From assembly GCF_002079055.1 (NCBI RefSeq), contig NC_047490.1:930001-994000 (forward strand): a DNA stretch of 64,000 nt, given 5' to 3'. The notes under the pieces were generated by a model. It saw only the letters and a list, made by a program, of their open reading frames with translations, was not told the origin of the DNA and did not search any database. Source of the DNA: Saccharomyces paradoxus. Taxonomy: Eukaryota > Ascomycota > Saccharomycetes > Saccharomycetales > Saccharomycetaceae. A program made the translations under genes and the position numbers. This document shows, in pieces, positions 1 to 8,752 of the stretch. Within the stretch, counting starts at the first letter, position 1; each line of letters opens with the position of its first letter.

Positions 1-1879
1 CTTGACGAAGCAATGGGAACTGGCTTTACCTCAAATATGTTTTGATCCATTGTTGATAATATTAGAAGAAAAGGTTCCATCAAACTTAGATGACCACGTT
101 TTAGCCAAACCTCTTATTTCAGGTTTATTAGGTGAAGTCCTATTGTTAATAAAAAAAATGGGTATAGCCTTGAACAACCCGAATTTTCAAAATGAACAGA
201 CTATATTAAAACATTGGAAGAATAAGTGCGAGGAGTTACCTGACGTTCCTGCACTTTTACACAATTTCATCCATAAATCTTCATCCTTAAATATTGACTT
301 ACTGTTATTACAGCCGATATTACTAGCAGATGACTTTGGCGTTAGAACCCCATATTTGGAATGCTTGTTTACAATGATGACCCAATATCAATTGTTAAAT
401 AAGGGCAATTCTGAATGGTTTATTAGGAAGGAAAGCAACACAGCTTTAACTCGCGTTGATGACTTACAAAATAACATCGCACTCAAAGATGGAAAAATCG
501 TGCAGCTGCAAAATTCGGAAGCAACTCTGAAAAATCAGATGAAAGAACTTCAAGATCAAGTATCAAACCTGAAACAAGAGATCTCCTTAGGTAAAACAAA
601 CCATGAACAAGAGTTAGACACTCTAAAGAAGAAAATGCAAATGGGAGACAATCCGTTATTTGACCGCAACTTACCACATATTAATACCACTGGTATACCT
701 CGCTCTGATAATAGTGCCGATGGTGATATGAACTACGAAAAGAATGACCAAGGTAATAACAGTAGTGAGAATGCTAGCAGAAGACAATCTTTTTTCAACT
801 CGACATCTGATACAACATTATCCAGAGATGAAACCTCGTTGAAAGAACGTGAACTAGAAGTGCGAATGAAGGAATTAGAACTTCAAGAGCGTGAATTGGA
901 GTTACAGAGAAAAGCTCTCCAACAACAACAGCAATATCAACAAAGACCGCCTAAGCAAGGGTACGCCGGTCCTCCTGGGACACCAACCAGTAGCAATAAC
1001 AACATTAACAGTAATAAAAGTTATAATCCAGGTAGAAAATCTTCTTACAGTCAGCCTCAGCATGTGGCGATGATGACCAACAGAGGTCTACATGGTCCTA
1101 GCATCGCAAGCTCTAGCCCTGTCATTTCTGCCAACAATTTTGTTGACCCAATTTCTTCCGGCACACCATATAGCGGCAATAGTTCTCGATTCAGCCAACA
1201 AATTCCGTCGCAGCAGTACATGCATACTGTTAAACCTACAAGTAGGAAGAACAGAAGTAGCGTCATGCCTAATATAGGTTATGTCCCCGGCCTAACCAAT
1301 AGCGAGTACAGTAGGAAATTTAACGGTAATGGTGTGAATGGTACGCAAAGTCGTGTGAATTCACTTTCAAACCAAAGTACGTTTAGATCTCAACAGGGCC
1401 CACCTATAATACAACAAAAACCGTTCCAAAATAACGGTGGTAGTATGAGGACAAATCGCATATCTTCCGCGAATTACAATATTTCAAATCAAAAACCGGG
1501 CTTTGTTAACTCTATTTCAAGTCCGAATTTAAGCAATTTTGAGAATAACAACAAAGGACAGAAGAGTAGAAATGCAGATTCTGCTCCGTGCGTCAATCAA
1601 CTGAACAATGATTCTCAGTCTCAGTTACAATCTCAGCCTCAAAACAGTACCTCAAAAGTTCCTCAGATCAATATCACGCAACCATCACCAATTCAGACCA
1701 ACTTTACTACGAGTGATAACCCTGCCCCTGTAATAAAACTTGGGACACCTCCTGAAGGTACAATTTCAACTGCAACTACAAACAATAATATAAGTGCAGT
1801 GGCAGACGAGAGCTACAAAGAGGAAGTCAAGGAAAAAAAAAAGAAAAAGTTTAGTTTCTTTGGGAAAAGAAAAAAGTAG
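1..1879 (+). CDS. PAM1: Pam1-like coiled-coil protein, 5' end outside window
   Basis: The reading frame is open from the window edge (frame starts at base 2) to a stop at 1877-1879, giving 625 residues. The S. cerevisiae protein is about 830 residues, so roughly 200 N-terminal residues lie outside. The visible part has a heptad-rich coiled coil around residues 150-205, a second charged helix around 275-310 ending in a glutamine run, then a long Ser/Asn/Gln/Pro-rich low-complexity tail. It ends in a strongly basic tail with a run of lysines before FSFFGKRKK. PAM1 is known as a multicopy suppressor of loss of protein phosphatase 2A and has the paralogue SVL3. Its molecular activity is not established and nothing in the sequence shows an enzyme. 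Identity rests on recalled family features and on the following genes, which keep the S. cerevisiae order. Confidence 0.9.
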   Translation, partial: LTKQWELALPQICFDPLLIILEEKVPSNLDDHVLAKPLISGLLGEVLLLIKKMGIALNNPNFQNEQTILKHWKNKCEELPDVPALLHNFIHKSSSLNIDLLLLQPILLADDFGVRTPYLECLFTMMTQYQLLNKGNSEWFIRKESNTALTRVDDLQNNIALKDGKIVQLQNSEATLKNQMKELQDQVSNLKQEISLGKTNHEQELDTLKKKMQMGDNPLFDRNLPHINTTGIPRSDNSADGDMNYEKNDQGNNSSENASRRQSFFNSTSDTTLSRDETSLKERELEVRMKELELQERELELQRKALQQQQQYQQRPPKQGYAGPPGTPTSSNNNINSNKSYNPGRKSSYSQPQHVAMMTNRGLHGPSIASSSPVISANNFVDPISSGTPYSGNSSRFSQQIPSQQYMHTVKPTSRKNRSSVMPNIGYVPGLTNSEYSRKFNGNGVNGTQSRVNSLSNQSTFRSQQGPPIIQQKPFQNNGGSMRTNRISSANYNISNQKPGFVNSISSPNLSNFENNNKGQKSRNADSAPCVNQLNNDSQSQLQSQPQNSTSKVPQINITQPSPIQTNFTTSDNPAPVIKLGTPPEGTISTATTNNNISAVADESYKEEVKEKKKKKFSFFGKRKK

Positions 1880-2174
1880 TCAATACGCTAGCGTTTATCT
1901 TTCCAAGCCGAAATAATCTGTTTTTCTTAATACTATGTTATATTTTATCTACTATACATTTTATTTAAATATTTTCCACTTGGTGGATGACCAGCGAGGA
2001 AGTTTGTAGCTTGAACAGAACTTTAGATTTTGTTATAAACGGCATATGTTCCTTGATATTCCACTTCATTTTTTTTTTTCGCTGCGATAGAAACGATTAA
2101 GATGCGTCAGAAAGGGTTCCTGATAGAGAAATATGCCTGAATCAAATAACTACTACATAATCGTACGATATTAA
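1880..2174 (+). promoter_or_regulatory. PAM1-BTT1 intergenic region
   Basis: 295 bp with the PAM1 3' UTR (TATATTTTATCTACTATAC near 1938-1957) and the BTT1 promoter, including a T-tract at about 2070-2079. No other gene. Confidence 0.45.
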
Positions 2175-2624
2175 ATGCCTGTAGACCAAGAGAAATTAGC
2201 TAAGCTGCACAAGCTATCAGCGGCAAACAAAGTTGGTGGTACCAGAAGGAAAATAAATAAGAAAGGTAATCTCTCCAATAATAATGACAAGGATGATAGC
2301 ATATTACAGACTGAACTACATAAACTGCATCCGATGACCATTGAAAACGTTGCTGAAGCAAATTTCTTTAAAAGAAATGGGAAAATTTTACATTTCAACA
2401 GTGCAGTCGTTCAGATTGCTCCGCAATGCAATCTCACAATGATTCATGGTCAACCAAAAGAGAATACACTTAATGGATTATACCCGGGTGTAGCCTCCCA
2501 ATTGGGTAGTCAAGAGCTTGATTATTTGACAGGTTTGGCCCATAATTTAGAAAATGAACAAACAGTGCTCGATCAACTAGGCGACAGATGCAGCAGGACA
2601 AAACAGCAAGCGATGAATAGCTGA
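2175..2624 (+). CDS. BTT1: Nascent polypeptide-associated complex beta subunit Btt1
   Basis: This 149-residue protein has the length of S. cerevisiae Btt1. The N-terminus is basic, with a GGTRRK-type patch around residues 22-27, which in beta-NAC proteins contacts the ribosome. The NAC dimerisation domain follows at about residues 37-100, with the typical stretch around ANFFKRNGKILHF. Btt1 is the minor beta subunit; with the alpha subunit Egd2 it forms a cytosolic heterodimer that binds emerging nascent chains. The paralogue is EGD1. The ATG at 2175 is the first one in frame and gives the family length. It lies 295 bp after PAM1 on the same strand and converges on MET32. Confidence 0.95.
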   Translation: MPVDQEKLAKLHKLSAANKVGGTRRKINKKGNLSNNNDKDDSILQTELHKLHPMTIENVAEANFFKRNGKILHFNSAVVQIAPQCNLTMIHGQPKENTLNGLYPGVASQLGSQELDYLTGLAHNLENEQTVLDQLGDRCSRTKQQAMNS

Positions 2625-2752
2625 CATGGTTCATCATATTCACGACAGATCGTTATAGGTAGTGGCGAATGTTAAAGCAGAATGTGGTGCCATATTAATG
2701 TTGAAGATGAATATATATATTCTATTTGAGAAGATACACACTATTTACCATT

Positions 2753-3328
2753 TCAGCCATTACTGCTACTATTTTGGTTGTTATCTTGACGATGAACGAT
2801 GTTGGATTGCTTGACCTTTTTCAGTAATTCATTGATACCTTCACCACCTGCAGTTAGTAATTTAGTCCTGTTTCTTCTACATGTCAATGTATCATAATGT
2901 CTTTTTAATGCGTCTTTCCTTGCAAAACCTTTGCCACATTGAGGACAAATGTTGGGCAGTATGGCGAAGTGTGTCTTTTCGTGCCTTCTCAAATCAGATG
3001 ATCTTGAAAATTCCAACAAACATTTCGCACATTTGAATCTTTTTTCACCAGTGCTATTTCGACGGTCTTGAGATTTGCTTTTGCTGGGCTTCGGCGGTTT
3101 TTGTAATTCGTTTTCCTTTTTAACGTTCATGTTACCATTTTGACTATTAATGTTAACTCCATTTTCTGCCTGTATGAGTGACGGTTTTTTATTTTGTGAC
3201 GTGTTTTGCCTATTTCTTACTCTTTCCAATAACTCTTTTATTATGGGATCTATGTTATCAACATTTAATGATACATCCACTATTGCTTCTGTGGCCTGTT
3301 TGATAAATGCTGCATCCTGGTCCTCCAT
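2753..3328 (-). CDS. MET32: Zinc-finger transcription factor Met32
   Basis: The protein is 191 residues, as in S. cerevisiae. Two C2H2-type zinc fingers lie near the C-terminus: the first at about residues 100-120 (C100, C103, H116, H120), the second at about 128-150 (C128, C131, H144, with C150 as the likely last ligand). Before them is a Lys/Ser-rich linker and an acidic N-terminal helix. Met32 and its paralogue Met31 bind the AAACTGTGG-type element upstream of sulfur-assimilation genes and recruit Met4 in the nucleus. MET32 is divergent from CHL4 across a 532 bp intergenic region that contains a Cbf1-type TCACGTG. Cbf1 works with Met4 in the same regulon, but whether the site acts on MET32 is inference. 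Confidence 0.95.
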   Translation of the reverse strand: MEDQDAAFIKQATEAIVDVSLNVDNIDPIIKELLERVRNRQNTSQNKKPSLIQAENGVNINSQNGNMNVKKENELQKPPKPSKSKSQDRRNSTGEKRFKCAKCLLEFSRSSDLRRHEKTHFAILPNICPQCGKGFARKDALKRHYDTLTCRRNRTKLLTAGGEGINELLKKVKQSNIVHRQDNNQNSSSNG

Positions 3329-3860
3329 TTGGTACCTTTTGAAATTTTATGACACCACTTGATTTCTTCCACTATTTTATTAACAAATTCTTGGCATATG
3401 ACATGAAACCTTATTCAATTAGCCAGATGCATACATATATATATCATGAATAGATATGTATATCTACTATATCTATATATATGCCTCGTCAATTCACTAG
3501 TGAAAGTTCCGAACGCGGCAAGGAGAACAAGGATAGTTTTATTTATAGTGATAGAGAATTCAAAACTGACTCCCAGTGATTTCAACCTAAAAGTATGGCA
3601 AATTCTAACCCACAATTCAAGTTCTTTATTATTGTCAAAAAATATGTAAACTGTGGCGCACTAAGGGACGAAAAATCATTATCAAAATGTCACGTGCATC
3701 TTAGTCCAGTCGGGCAATAGATAGTAACTCTAAATTAAAGTTTGTATTAAAATATAAACAAATGGATGAAGATTAGTAGCATAAAAAGCATCTTACGTTA
3801 ATTTAGGAAGAAAAGGTTCGGTGAGTACCATCCTTGGCGTGTACATTTGGAGAATAGCAA
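3329..3860. promoter_or_regulatory. MET32-CHL4 divergent intergenic region
   Basis: These 532 bp separate two divergent start codons. The half next to MET32 is AT-rich with TATA-like repeats around 3435-3482. A Cbf1/E-box motif TCACGTG is at 3690-3696. An AT-rich segment near 3751-3770 resembles an ARS consensus with one mismatch, which is too weak to call. Short open frames here (60-70 codons) look random. Confidence 0.6.
3690..3696. promoter_or_regulatory. Cbf1-type E-box TCACGTG
   Basis: This exact TCACGTG lies 165 bp upstream of CHL4 and 362 bp upstream of MET32. Cbf1 binds RTCACRTG at Met4-regulated promoters and at centromeres. The match is seen directly; use of the site by either gene is inferred. 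Confidence 0.5.
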
Positions 3861-5237
3861 ATGTCTAACGGATTAAGGCTTGAGGATAATTATGTGCCAA
3901 CCTCCGACACATCAGTAGTTTACAAACAATTGATGAGGTTGCCGATAACGGTATTATATGATCTCACGCTGTCATGGTTCGCGAAATTCGGTGGGTCCTT
4001 TGATGGTGACATAGACCTATTGACAGAAACATTAGATTTGCTCATTGAGAAAGGCGTGAGGCGCAAAGTTATAGTAAATAGGATATTATACGTGTATTGG
4101 CCAGATGGCCTGAATATTTTCCAATTAGCTGAAATAGATTGCCATTTAATGATAAGTAAACCAGAGAAGTATAAATGGCTTCCATCAAAAGCTTTCCAAG
4201 GTGATGGGAAACCTTACATAGTAAAGCTTCAACCGGCCAAATTCATAGAAAATTTACAAACAGATCTGGCGAAAATCTATCACTGCCATGTTTACATGTT
4301 TAAACATCCCTCATTACCAGTGTTGATCACCAGAATCCAGCTATTTGACAGCAATAATCTCCTTTTGAATACCTCCAATATAGGAAGTATAAATAAAGAA
4401 TCTCTTTACAACAAGTTGGACAAATTTCAAGGTAAAACACTAATCTCAAGGAGACCATACTACGTTGCATTCCCACTAAACTCTCCAACAATTTTCCATT
4501 CAGTCGATAAGGATATTTATGCCAGGCTAGTTTTGCAAAGTATTAGCCGAACCGTATCAGAAAGACAAACGATCATCTTTAAACCAATACAGAAAATACC
4601 TATGAAATCCATACATAATATGATTACTTTAGTAGGGCCTTCGAGATTCGCGGAGTCCATGGGGCCATGGGAATGCTACGCTAATGCTAACTTTGAACGG
4701 TCACCACTGCACGACTTTAAAAGGCACCAAGGGCTCACTGGTAAAAGGGTACTAGTAAGAGAATTCGATGATTCCTTCTTAAATGATGATGAGAATTTTT
4801 ACGGAAAAGAAGAACCTGAAATAAGACGACTCAGATTGGAGAAAAACATGATCAAATTCAAAGGTTCAGTGAAGGGTGTAATGGATGAGAAATATAATAC
4901 TTTGAAGGAATTTAACGAACATGTCCACAATATTAGGAATGGAGAGAAAAAAGCAAATTCTGGTGAGGCAGTATACATTTCTAGATACACTTCCTTAGTT
5001 CCTGTTGAAAAAGTTAGTTTTACTTTAAAGAATGAGATAAACAATAGAATAATTACCATAAAATTAAAATTTAGTGGGAATGATATTTTTGGGGGAATAC
5101 ACGAACTATGCGATAAAAATTTGATAAATGTTGATAAAGTTCCTGGATGGCTGGCTGGAGAAAACGGATCCTTCTCAGGAACAATAGTAAATGGAGATTT
5201 TCACCGCGAGCAAGTTTCTAGAGGTGGGTTATTGTAA
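3861..5237 (+). CDS. CHL4: Kinetochore protein Chl4 (CENP-N family)
   Basis: The 458-residue product equals the S. cerevisiae length. Chl4 is the CENP-N counterpart: with Iml3 it forms a subcomplex of the Ctf19 (CCAN) inner kinetochore assembly, helps establish centromeric chromatin and recruits cohesin around the centromere. No short catalytic motif is expected. The N-terminal part (about 1-180) is a mixed helical fold matching the CENP-N PYD-like region and the C-terminal part is the Iml3-binding region. The call rests on recognition of the protein, its length and the CHL4-RMD5-CTA1 order. It converges on RMD5 with 87 bp between stop codons, so the two 3' UTRs probably overlap. Confidence 0.93.
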   Translation: MSNGLRLEDNYVPTSDTSVVYKQLMRLPITVLYDLTLSWFAKFGGSFDGDIDLLTETLDLLIEKGVRRKVIVNRILYVYWPDGLNIFQLAEIDCHLMISKPEKYKWLPSKAFQGDGKPYIVKLQPAKFIENLQTDLAKIYHCHVYMFKHPSLPVLITRIQLFDSNNLLLNTSNIGSINKESLYNKLDKFQGKTLISRRPYYVAFPLNSPTIFHSVDKDIYARLVLQSISRTVSERQTIIFKPIQKIPMKSIHNMITLVGPSRFAESMGPWECYANANFERSPLHDFKRHQGLTGKRVLVREFDDSFLNDDENFYGKEEPEIRRLRLEKNMIKFKGSVKGVMDEKYNTLKEFNEHVHNIRNGEKKANSGEAVYISRYTSLVPVEKVSFTLKNEINNRIITIKLKFSGNDIFGGIHELCDKNLINVDKVPGWLAGENGSFSGTIVNGDFHREQVSRGGLL

Positions 5238-5324
5238 GACACTTCTCTATTTTGTTAGCAAATAAGTAGCTGAGCAATTGCATTAACACCAATGAAACCC
5301 TGCGAAAAAAATGTAAACTTTCGT

Positions 5325-6590
5325 TTAGAGCATAACAAAGCGGACCTTCTTTGTACTGCTCATTGAAGTATTTACCGGGCAGTATGGGCACTTGAAAGTA
5401 ATTGTTCCGTTCTTCGATAATCTGTCTAACGCCTTTTTAGAAATGATATGATGACATGCCAGTGAATACGGAGGATTTTCTGTAGTAGTTTCCTCCTTTA
5501 ACACAGGACAAATGAAGATCGGATGGAAATGGGTCAGGAAATCGGGCAATTTAACATCAAATGGCAACTCATCTTTAGTGGTCCAGTCAACATGCGCTAG
5601 CTCCCTAATGGTTTTATATTTTATGAAAAATTGGAAAGAAATCAGGCCACTTAATACTATCAAAAACAAGGGAGAGTCAAAGAAAATATGTTTTGCGGCA
5701 CAATACTCCTTAATAAATAAGGATATGCATTCTTTTAATTCTTTATTCACTTTAGAGTTAATATCTTCAATTGGTTGACCTATTAGCGATTTAGTTAATA
5801 ATGGTATAACGTTCTGCATTAATTCTTTCTCCCTATGTCTAAAGCAATCCAGGGGTGCGTTCTGCGTTATTTGGTAGTACACCTCCACAGGGTTACCATG
5901 CATCACCATCTGCATTGCTGACAAAGTGTATAGATCAAATTTTAGGGACGATAAAGCTGTATGGTTAGATGATAAGCTGTCCATTTCATTGGAGCACCAT
6001 TTGAGACAGCTTTCGGTGTCGCCTTTTTTCAAATCATGCACAATTCGGCCCATTTCAATAAATTTAGTAGATTCTTTATTAGTAATTCCGTAGACATCTT
6101 TTAAATAATGGAAAGCCTCATTTTTATTTTCTAGCGGCATGTTATCTATACTATACCTTAATATATGGTAGCCGATAGCTTCATTAACATTTTCCATTGC
6201 GGTCTTGGGTAGTTTGTTGACATATACGCTATCTATATTGAATTCTTTTAATTTGTTCAGCGTACTTTTGTTAAACCGGTTCGATTGCTGAGAAACATGC
6301 TTTATTTGTTTCTTTATTGAATGGTCCCATTGCCTTTGTGACTTGCTTAATTTTTCAATAATTAGTTCTCTTTTCCTCTTGAACTTTTGTTTTTCCTTGT
6401 CATTCAACCTATTGTAGACTTCTGGTTCTGATTCTTGAATGTGCTTATTCAAGTGCGCTTTCAACTTCTTTAATTGACTCTTGAATTCATGAGTATGATT
6501 AAGACATTTTTGAAGGTTGGTCTCTTCCAGATTACTGTCGGCATAAAATTTGGCAAACTCCGTCTCAAAGCTATCTAGTAATTCTGACAT
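5325..6590 (-). CDS. RMD5: GID ubiquitin ligase subunit Rmd5/Gid2
   Basis: This 421-residue protein has the S. cerevisiae length. Rmd5 (Gid2) is the RING-like subunit of the GID/CTLH E3 ligase, which marks gluconeogenic enzymes such as fructose-1,6-bisphosphatase for destruction when glucose returns; it pairs with Fyv10/Gid9. Visible: a basic coiled N-terminal third, a LisH/CTLH-type helical middle (about 150-300), and a C-terminal degenerate RING from about residue 361 to 404. That RING begins with a CPVLKE stretch, has a central ACHH and ends with KCPYCP. The incomplete set of zinc ligands is normal for this family. It is also required for meiotic division in S. cerevisiae. Confidence 0.95.
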   Translation of the reverse strand: MSELLDSFETEFAKFYADSNLEETNLQKCLNHTHEFKSQLKKLKAHLNKHIQESEPEVYNRLNDKEKQKFKRKRELIIEKLSKSQRQWDHSIKKQIKHVSQQSNRFNKSTLNKLKEFNIDSVYVNKLPKTAMENVNEAIGYHILRYSIDNMPLENKNEAFHYLKDVYGITNKESTKFIEMGRIVHDLKKGDTESCLKWCSNEMDSLSSNHTALSSLKFDLYTLSAMQMVMHGNPVEVYYQITQNAPLDCFRHREKELMQNVIPLLTKSLIGQPIEDINSKVNKELKECISLFIKEYCAAKHIFFDSPLFLIVLSGLISFQFFIKYKTIRELAHVDWTTKDELPFDVKLPDFLTHFHPIFICPVLKEETTTENPPYSLACHHIISKKALDRLSKNGTITFKCPYCPVNTSMSSTKKVRFVML

Positions 6591-6907
6591 CGTGTCTTGA
6601 TGCCTTACTCAGTGTTGTATCTTTCTCAACGATGTACTTATGGCTCATATTATATGTGTTGAATTTTACCCCTAAAAATAGAGGTTCCTTAGCAATTCCC
6701 CGGCCCCGACGAGCGTTTCTATGTACGAAAAAGTAGTTTTCAACCTTTCCAAAATGATAAGAATATGGTATCAATTATTAGTCGTGTAAATAAATAATTC
6801 GTAACAAAATACAGATATTGTACTATAATAAATAAATGGATAAAAGATACACACTATAATAAATAATCCTCGCGGGAACAACGCCACCTATTCATTACTT
6901 AAGCGTT
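6591..6907. promoter_or_regulatory. RMD5 promoter / CTA1 3' region
   Basis: These 317 bp hold the upstream region of RMD5 and the 3' UTR of CTA1, both on the minus strand. An AT-rich segment from about 6780 to 6870 probably serves CTA1 3' end formation. A GC-rich patch at about 6695-6720, with a CCCCT (STRE-like) near 6670, lies upstream of RMD5. There is no further gene. Confidence 0.5.
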
Positions 6908-8449
6908 TCAAAATTTGGAGTTACTCGAAAGTTCAGTAGCATGTTTTGCCTCAGCTACTTTTTTGATTGCCTCAGATAGTCCCTTATCAACACGAGCAAA
7001 CATATCATAAACGCGCTGCTGTATTTCAGGACAGGCGCCTTCCACATGAATGCCGATGTTATGAGCTAAATTCTTTTGCTGTCCAGGTTGCTTTCCCAAA
7101 ACGCGGTAGAGATTTCTTGCTTGCACGAAATCAACATCACCTGGGGATGTTGCCCAATGGTAAGGGATAGCTGGCCCATTCCATACTTCTTGGTGTTGCT
7201 GAATAGGTCTGTCCTGTTGGATATACGTGTATGATTTATCGTTGGCTAGATACGTAGGTTCTGAGCCGAAGTTGCCGTTAACATTCATCGGCCCATCTCT
7301 AATAGCAGGATTGAAAAATTTGGATGCGTAGGGACAGTTTACGGGTATTTGGTGGAAGTTGGGACCTAGCCTGTATCTATGAGCATCCGCATATGAAAAT
7401 AAACGTGCCTGTAATACTGGATCAGCACTTGCTTCTTGGTAAGGGACGGTGGTACTGGGGGCGAATGCAGCTTGTTCAACCTGTGCAAAGAAGTTCAGTG
7501 GATTCTCGTTCAAAACAATTTTCCCTACACGCCGTAAGGGGAATTGGCCCTGAGGCCATACTTTAGTCAAATCAAAGACTGAAAATGGTAAATTTTTGGC
7601 ATCGCGTTCAGTCATTGTTTGAATATACACTGTCCACGAAGGATAGTTACCACTCTGGATAGCTTCAAATAAATCTTGCTGGCAGTAATCTGGATTGGAG
7701 CCCGCAATTTCTGTGGCCTCTTCTATGGTCAAATTCTTTACTCCTTGGTCGGTTTTAATATGAACTTGCACATAGTGCCAATTTCCCTTTTTATTAGACC
7801 ATTTATAAGTATGACCAGAATAACCATGCATGCTACGATAGTTGGCAGGGGTACCGCGGTCTGAGAAAAGGATCATTACTTGATGAATGGCCACCTGATT
7901 TTCTGGAGTAGTGAGGAAATCCCAGAACATGTCAGCATCCCTTAGATTAGTTTGTGGGTTCCTCTTCTGTGTATGGATAAAATGTGGAAACTTGGAAGGG
8001 TCTCTGATAAAGAATACAGGCGTATTATTATAGACCCAATCTAAATTGCCTTCTTCAGTATAGAATTTAGTTGCAAACCCCCTTGGGTCACGAACTGTAT
8101 CGGCACTACCCTTATCACCACCTACAGTCGAAAACCTTGTTAGACATTTTGTTCTCTTACCAATTTTACTAAACATGGCAGACCCACAGATATCGGTAAT
8201 GTCATCAGTTACTTCAAAATAGCCGAAGGCACCAGAACCATGAGCATGCGGATTCCTTTGAGGAATATTTTCCCTGTTGAAATGAGCCAAAGAATCAATT
8301 AAGTTATAATCCTGTAAAAGCAAAGGACCATGTTTCCCGATACGCTGGGTGACGAAGGGTTCATTAATAGGATTACCAGTGGAGTTCGTCACAACTCTAT
8401 CTTCTCTTACATCAGAGCGATTTACTTCATTCTTTTCTTGTCCCGACAT
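6908..8449 (-). CDS. CTA1: Peroxisomal catalase A
   Basis: Catalase breaks hydrogen peroxide into water and oxygen; Cta1 is the peroxisomal (and partly mitochondrial) haem enzyme that clears peroxide made by fatty-acid beta-oxidation. The 513-residue product shows the catalytic histidine at about H68 in a PHAHGSGAFG context, the conserved asparagine in NNTPVFF (about 141-147), and the haem-ligand tyrosine in RLFSYADAHR (about Y353). It ends in SSNSKF, a C-terminal SKF peroxisomal targeting signal. S. cerevisiae Cta1 is 515 residues; the two-residue difference appears to lie right after the start. The promoter has an oleate-response element at 8629-8652, matching induction on fatty acids. Confidence 0.98.
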   Translation of the reverse strand: MSGQEKNEVNRSDVREDRVVTNSTGNPINEPFVTQRIGKHGPLLLQDYNLIDSLAHFNRENIPQRNPHAHGSGAFGYFEVTDDITDICGSAMFSKIGKRTKCLTRFSTVGGDKGSADTVRDPRGFATKFYTEEGNLDWVYNNTPVFFIRDPSKFPHFIHTQKRNPQTNLRDADMFWDFLTTPENQVAIHQVMILFSDRGTPANYRSMHGYSGHTYKWSNKKGNWHYVQVHIKTDQGVKNLTIEEATEIAGSNPDYCQQDLFEAIQSGNYPSWTVYIQTMTERDAKNLPFSVFDLTKVWPQGQFPLRRVGKIVLNENPLNFFAQVEQAAFAPSTTVPYQEASADPVLQARLFSYADAHRYRLGPNFHQIPVNCPYASKFFNPAIRDGPMNVNGNFGSEPTYLANDKSYTYIQQDRPIQQHQEVWNGPAIPYHWATSPGDVDFVQARNLYRVLGKQPGQQKNLAHNIGIHVEGACPEIQQRVYDMFARVDKGLSEAIKKVAEAKHATELSSNSKF

Positions 8450-8752
8450 CTTTTAGGGTTCCAAGTTTTTGTCAATATTCTTATATTTATTTAATATACC
8501 TTTTTACTAAATTTATAAGATATTCAAACGTATGTTCTGACCTCAAGGTGAATAACACCTCTTACATCTCTTTATATGTATTGCGACGGCAAAACCTTGT
8601 TACTCCAATTCAGCCACTGTGGGGATTTCGGAGTTTGTATTTGTTAAAGCCGTCCTTTTTACGGATTAAGGGACCCCGCCAACTTGCGCGGCTAATTCCA
8701 GCCAATTTTAGGCATTACTAATTGCGGCTTTAATAGCAATTAGAACAACCAC
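8450..8752 (-). promoter_or_regulatory. CTA1 promoter region
   Basis: The 303 bp between CTA1 and the 3' end of RKM4 hold the CTA1 control region. AT-rich TATA-like sequence lies at about 8480-8520. The oleate-response element is at 8629-8652. The part nearer RKM4 (about 8655-8700) is GC-rich, ending around a GCGCGG patch. Possible Adr1-type GGGG/GGAG sequences near 8620-8633 are too short to call alone. Confidence 0.7.
8629..8652 (-). promoter_or_regulatory. Oleate-response element (Oaf1-Pip2 site)
   Basis: On the minus strand the site reads CGGCTTTAA, then a 12-base spacer, then CCG. This exactly fits the ORE consensus CGGNNNTNA-N(9-12)-CCG. It lies 180-203 bp upstream of the CTA1 start on the same strand. 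OREs bind the Oaf1-Pip2 heterodimer and drive oleate induction of peroxisomal genes including CTA1 in S. cerevisiae. Confidence 0.8.

Noticed and set aside
3751-3770. Possible replication-origin consensus upstream of CHL4
   Set aside because: Resembles the 11-bp ARS core with one mismatch; such near-matches are common in AT-rich yeast DNA and no B elements could be assigned.
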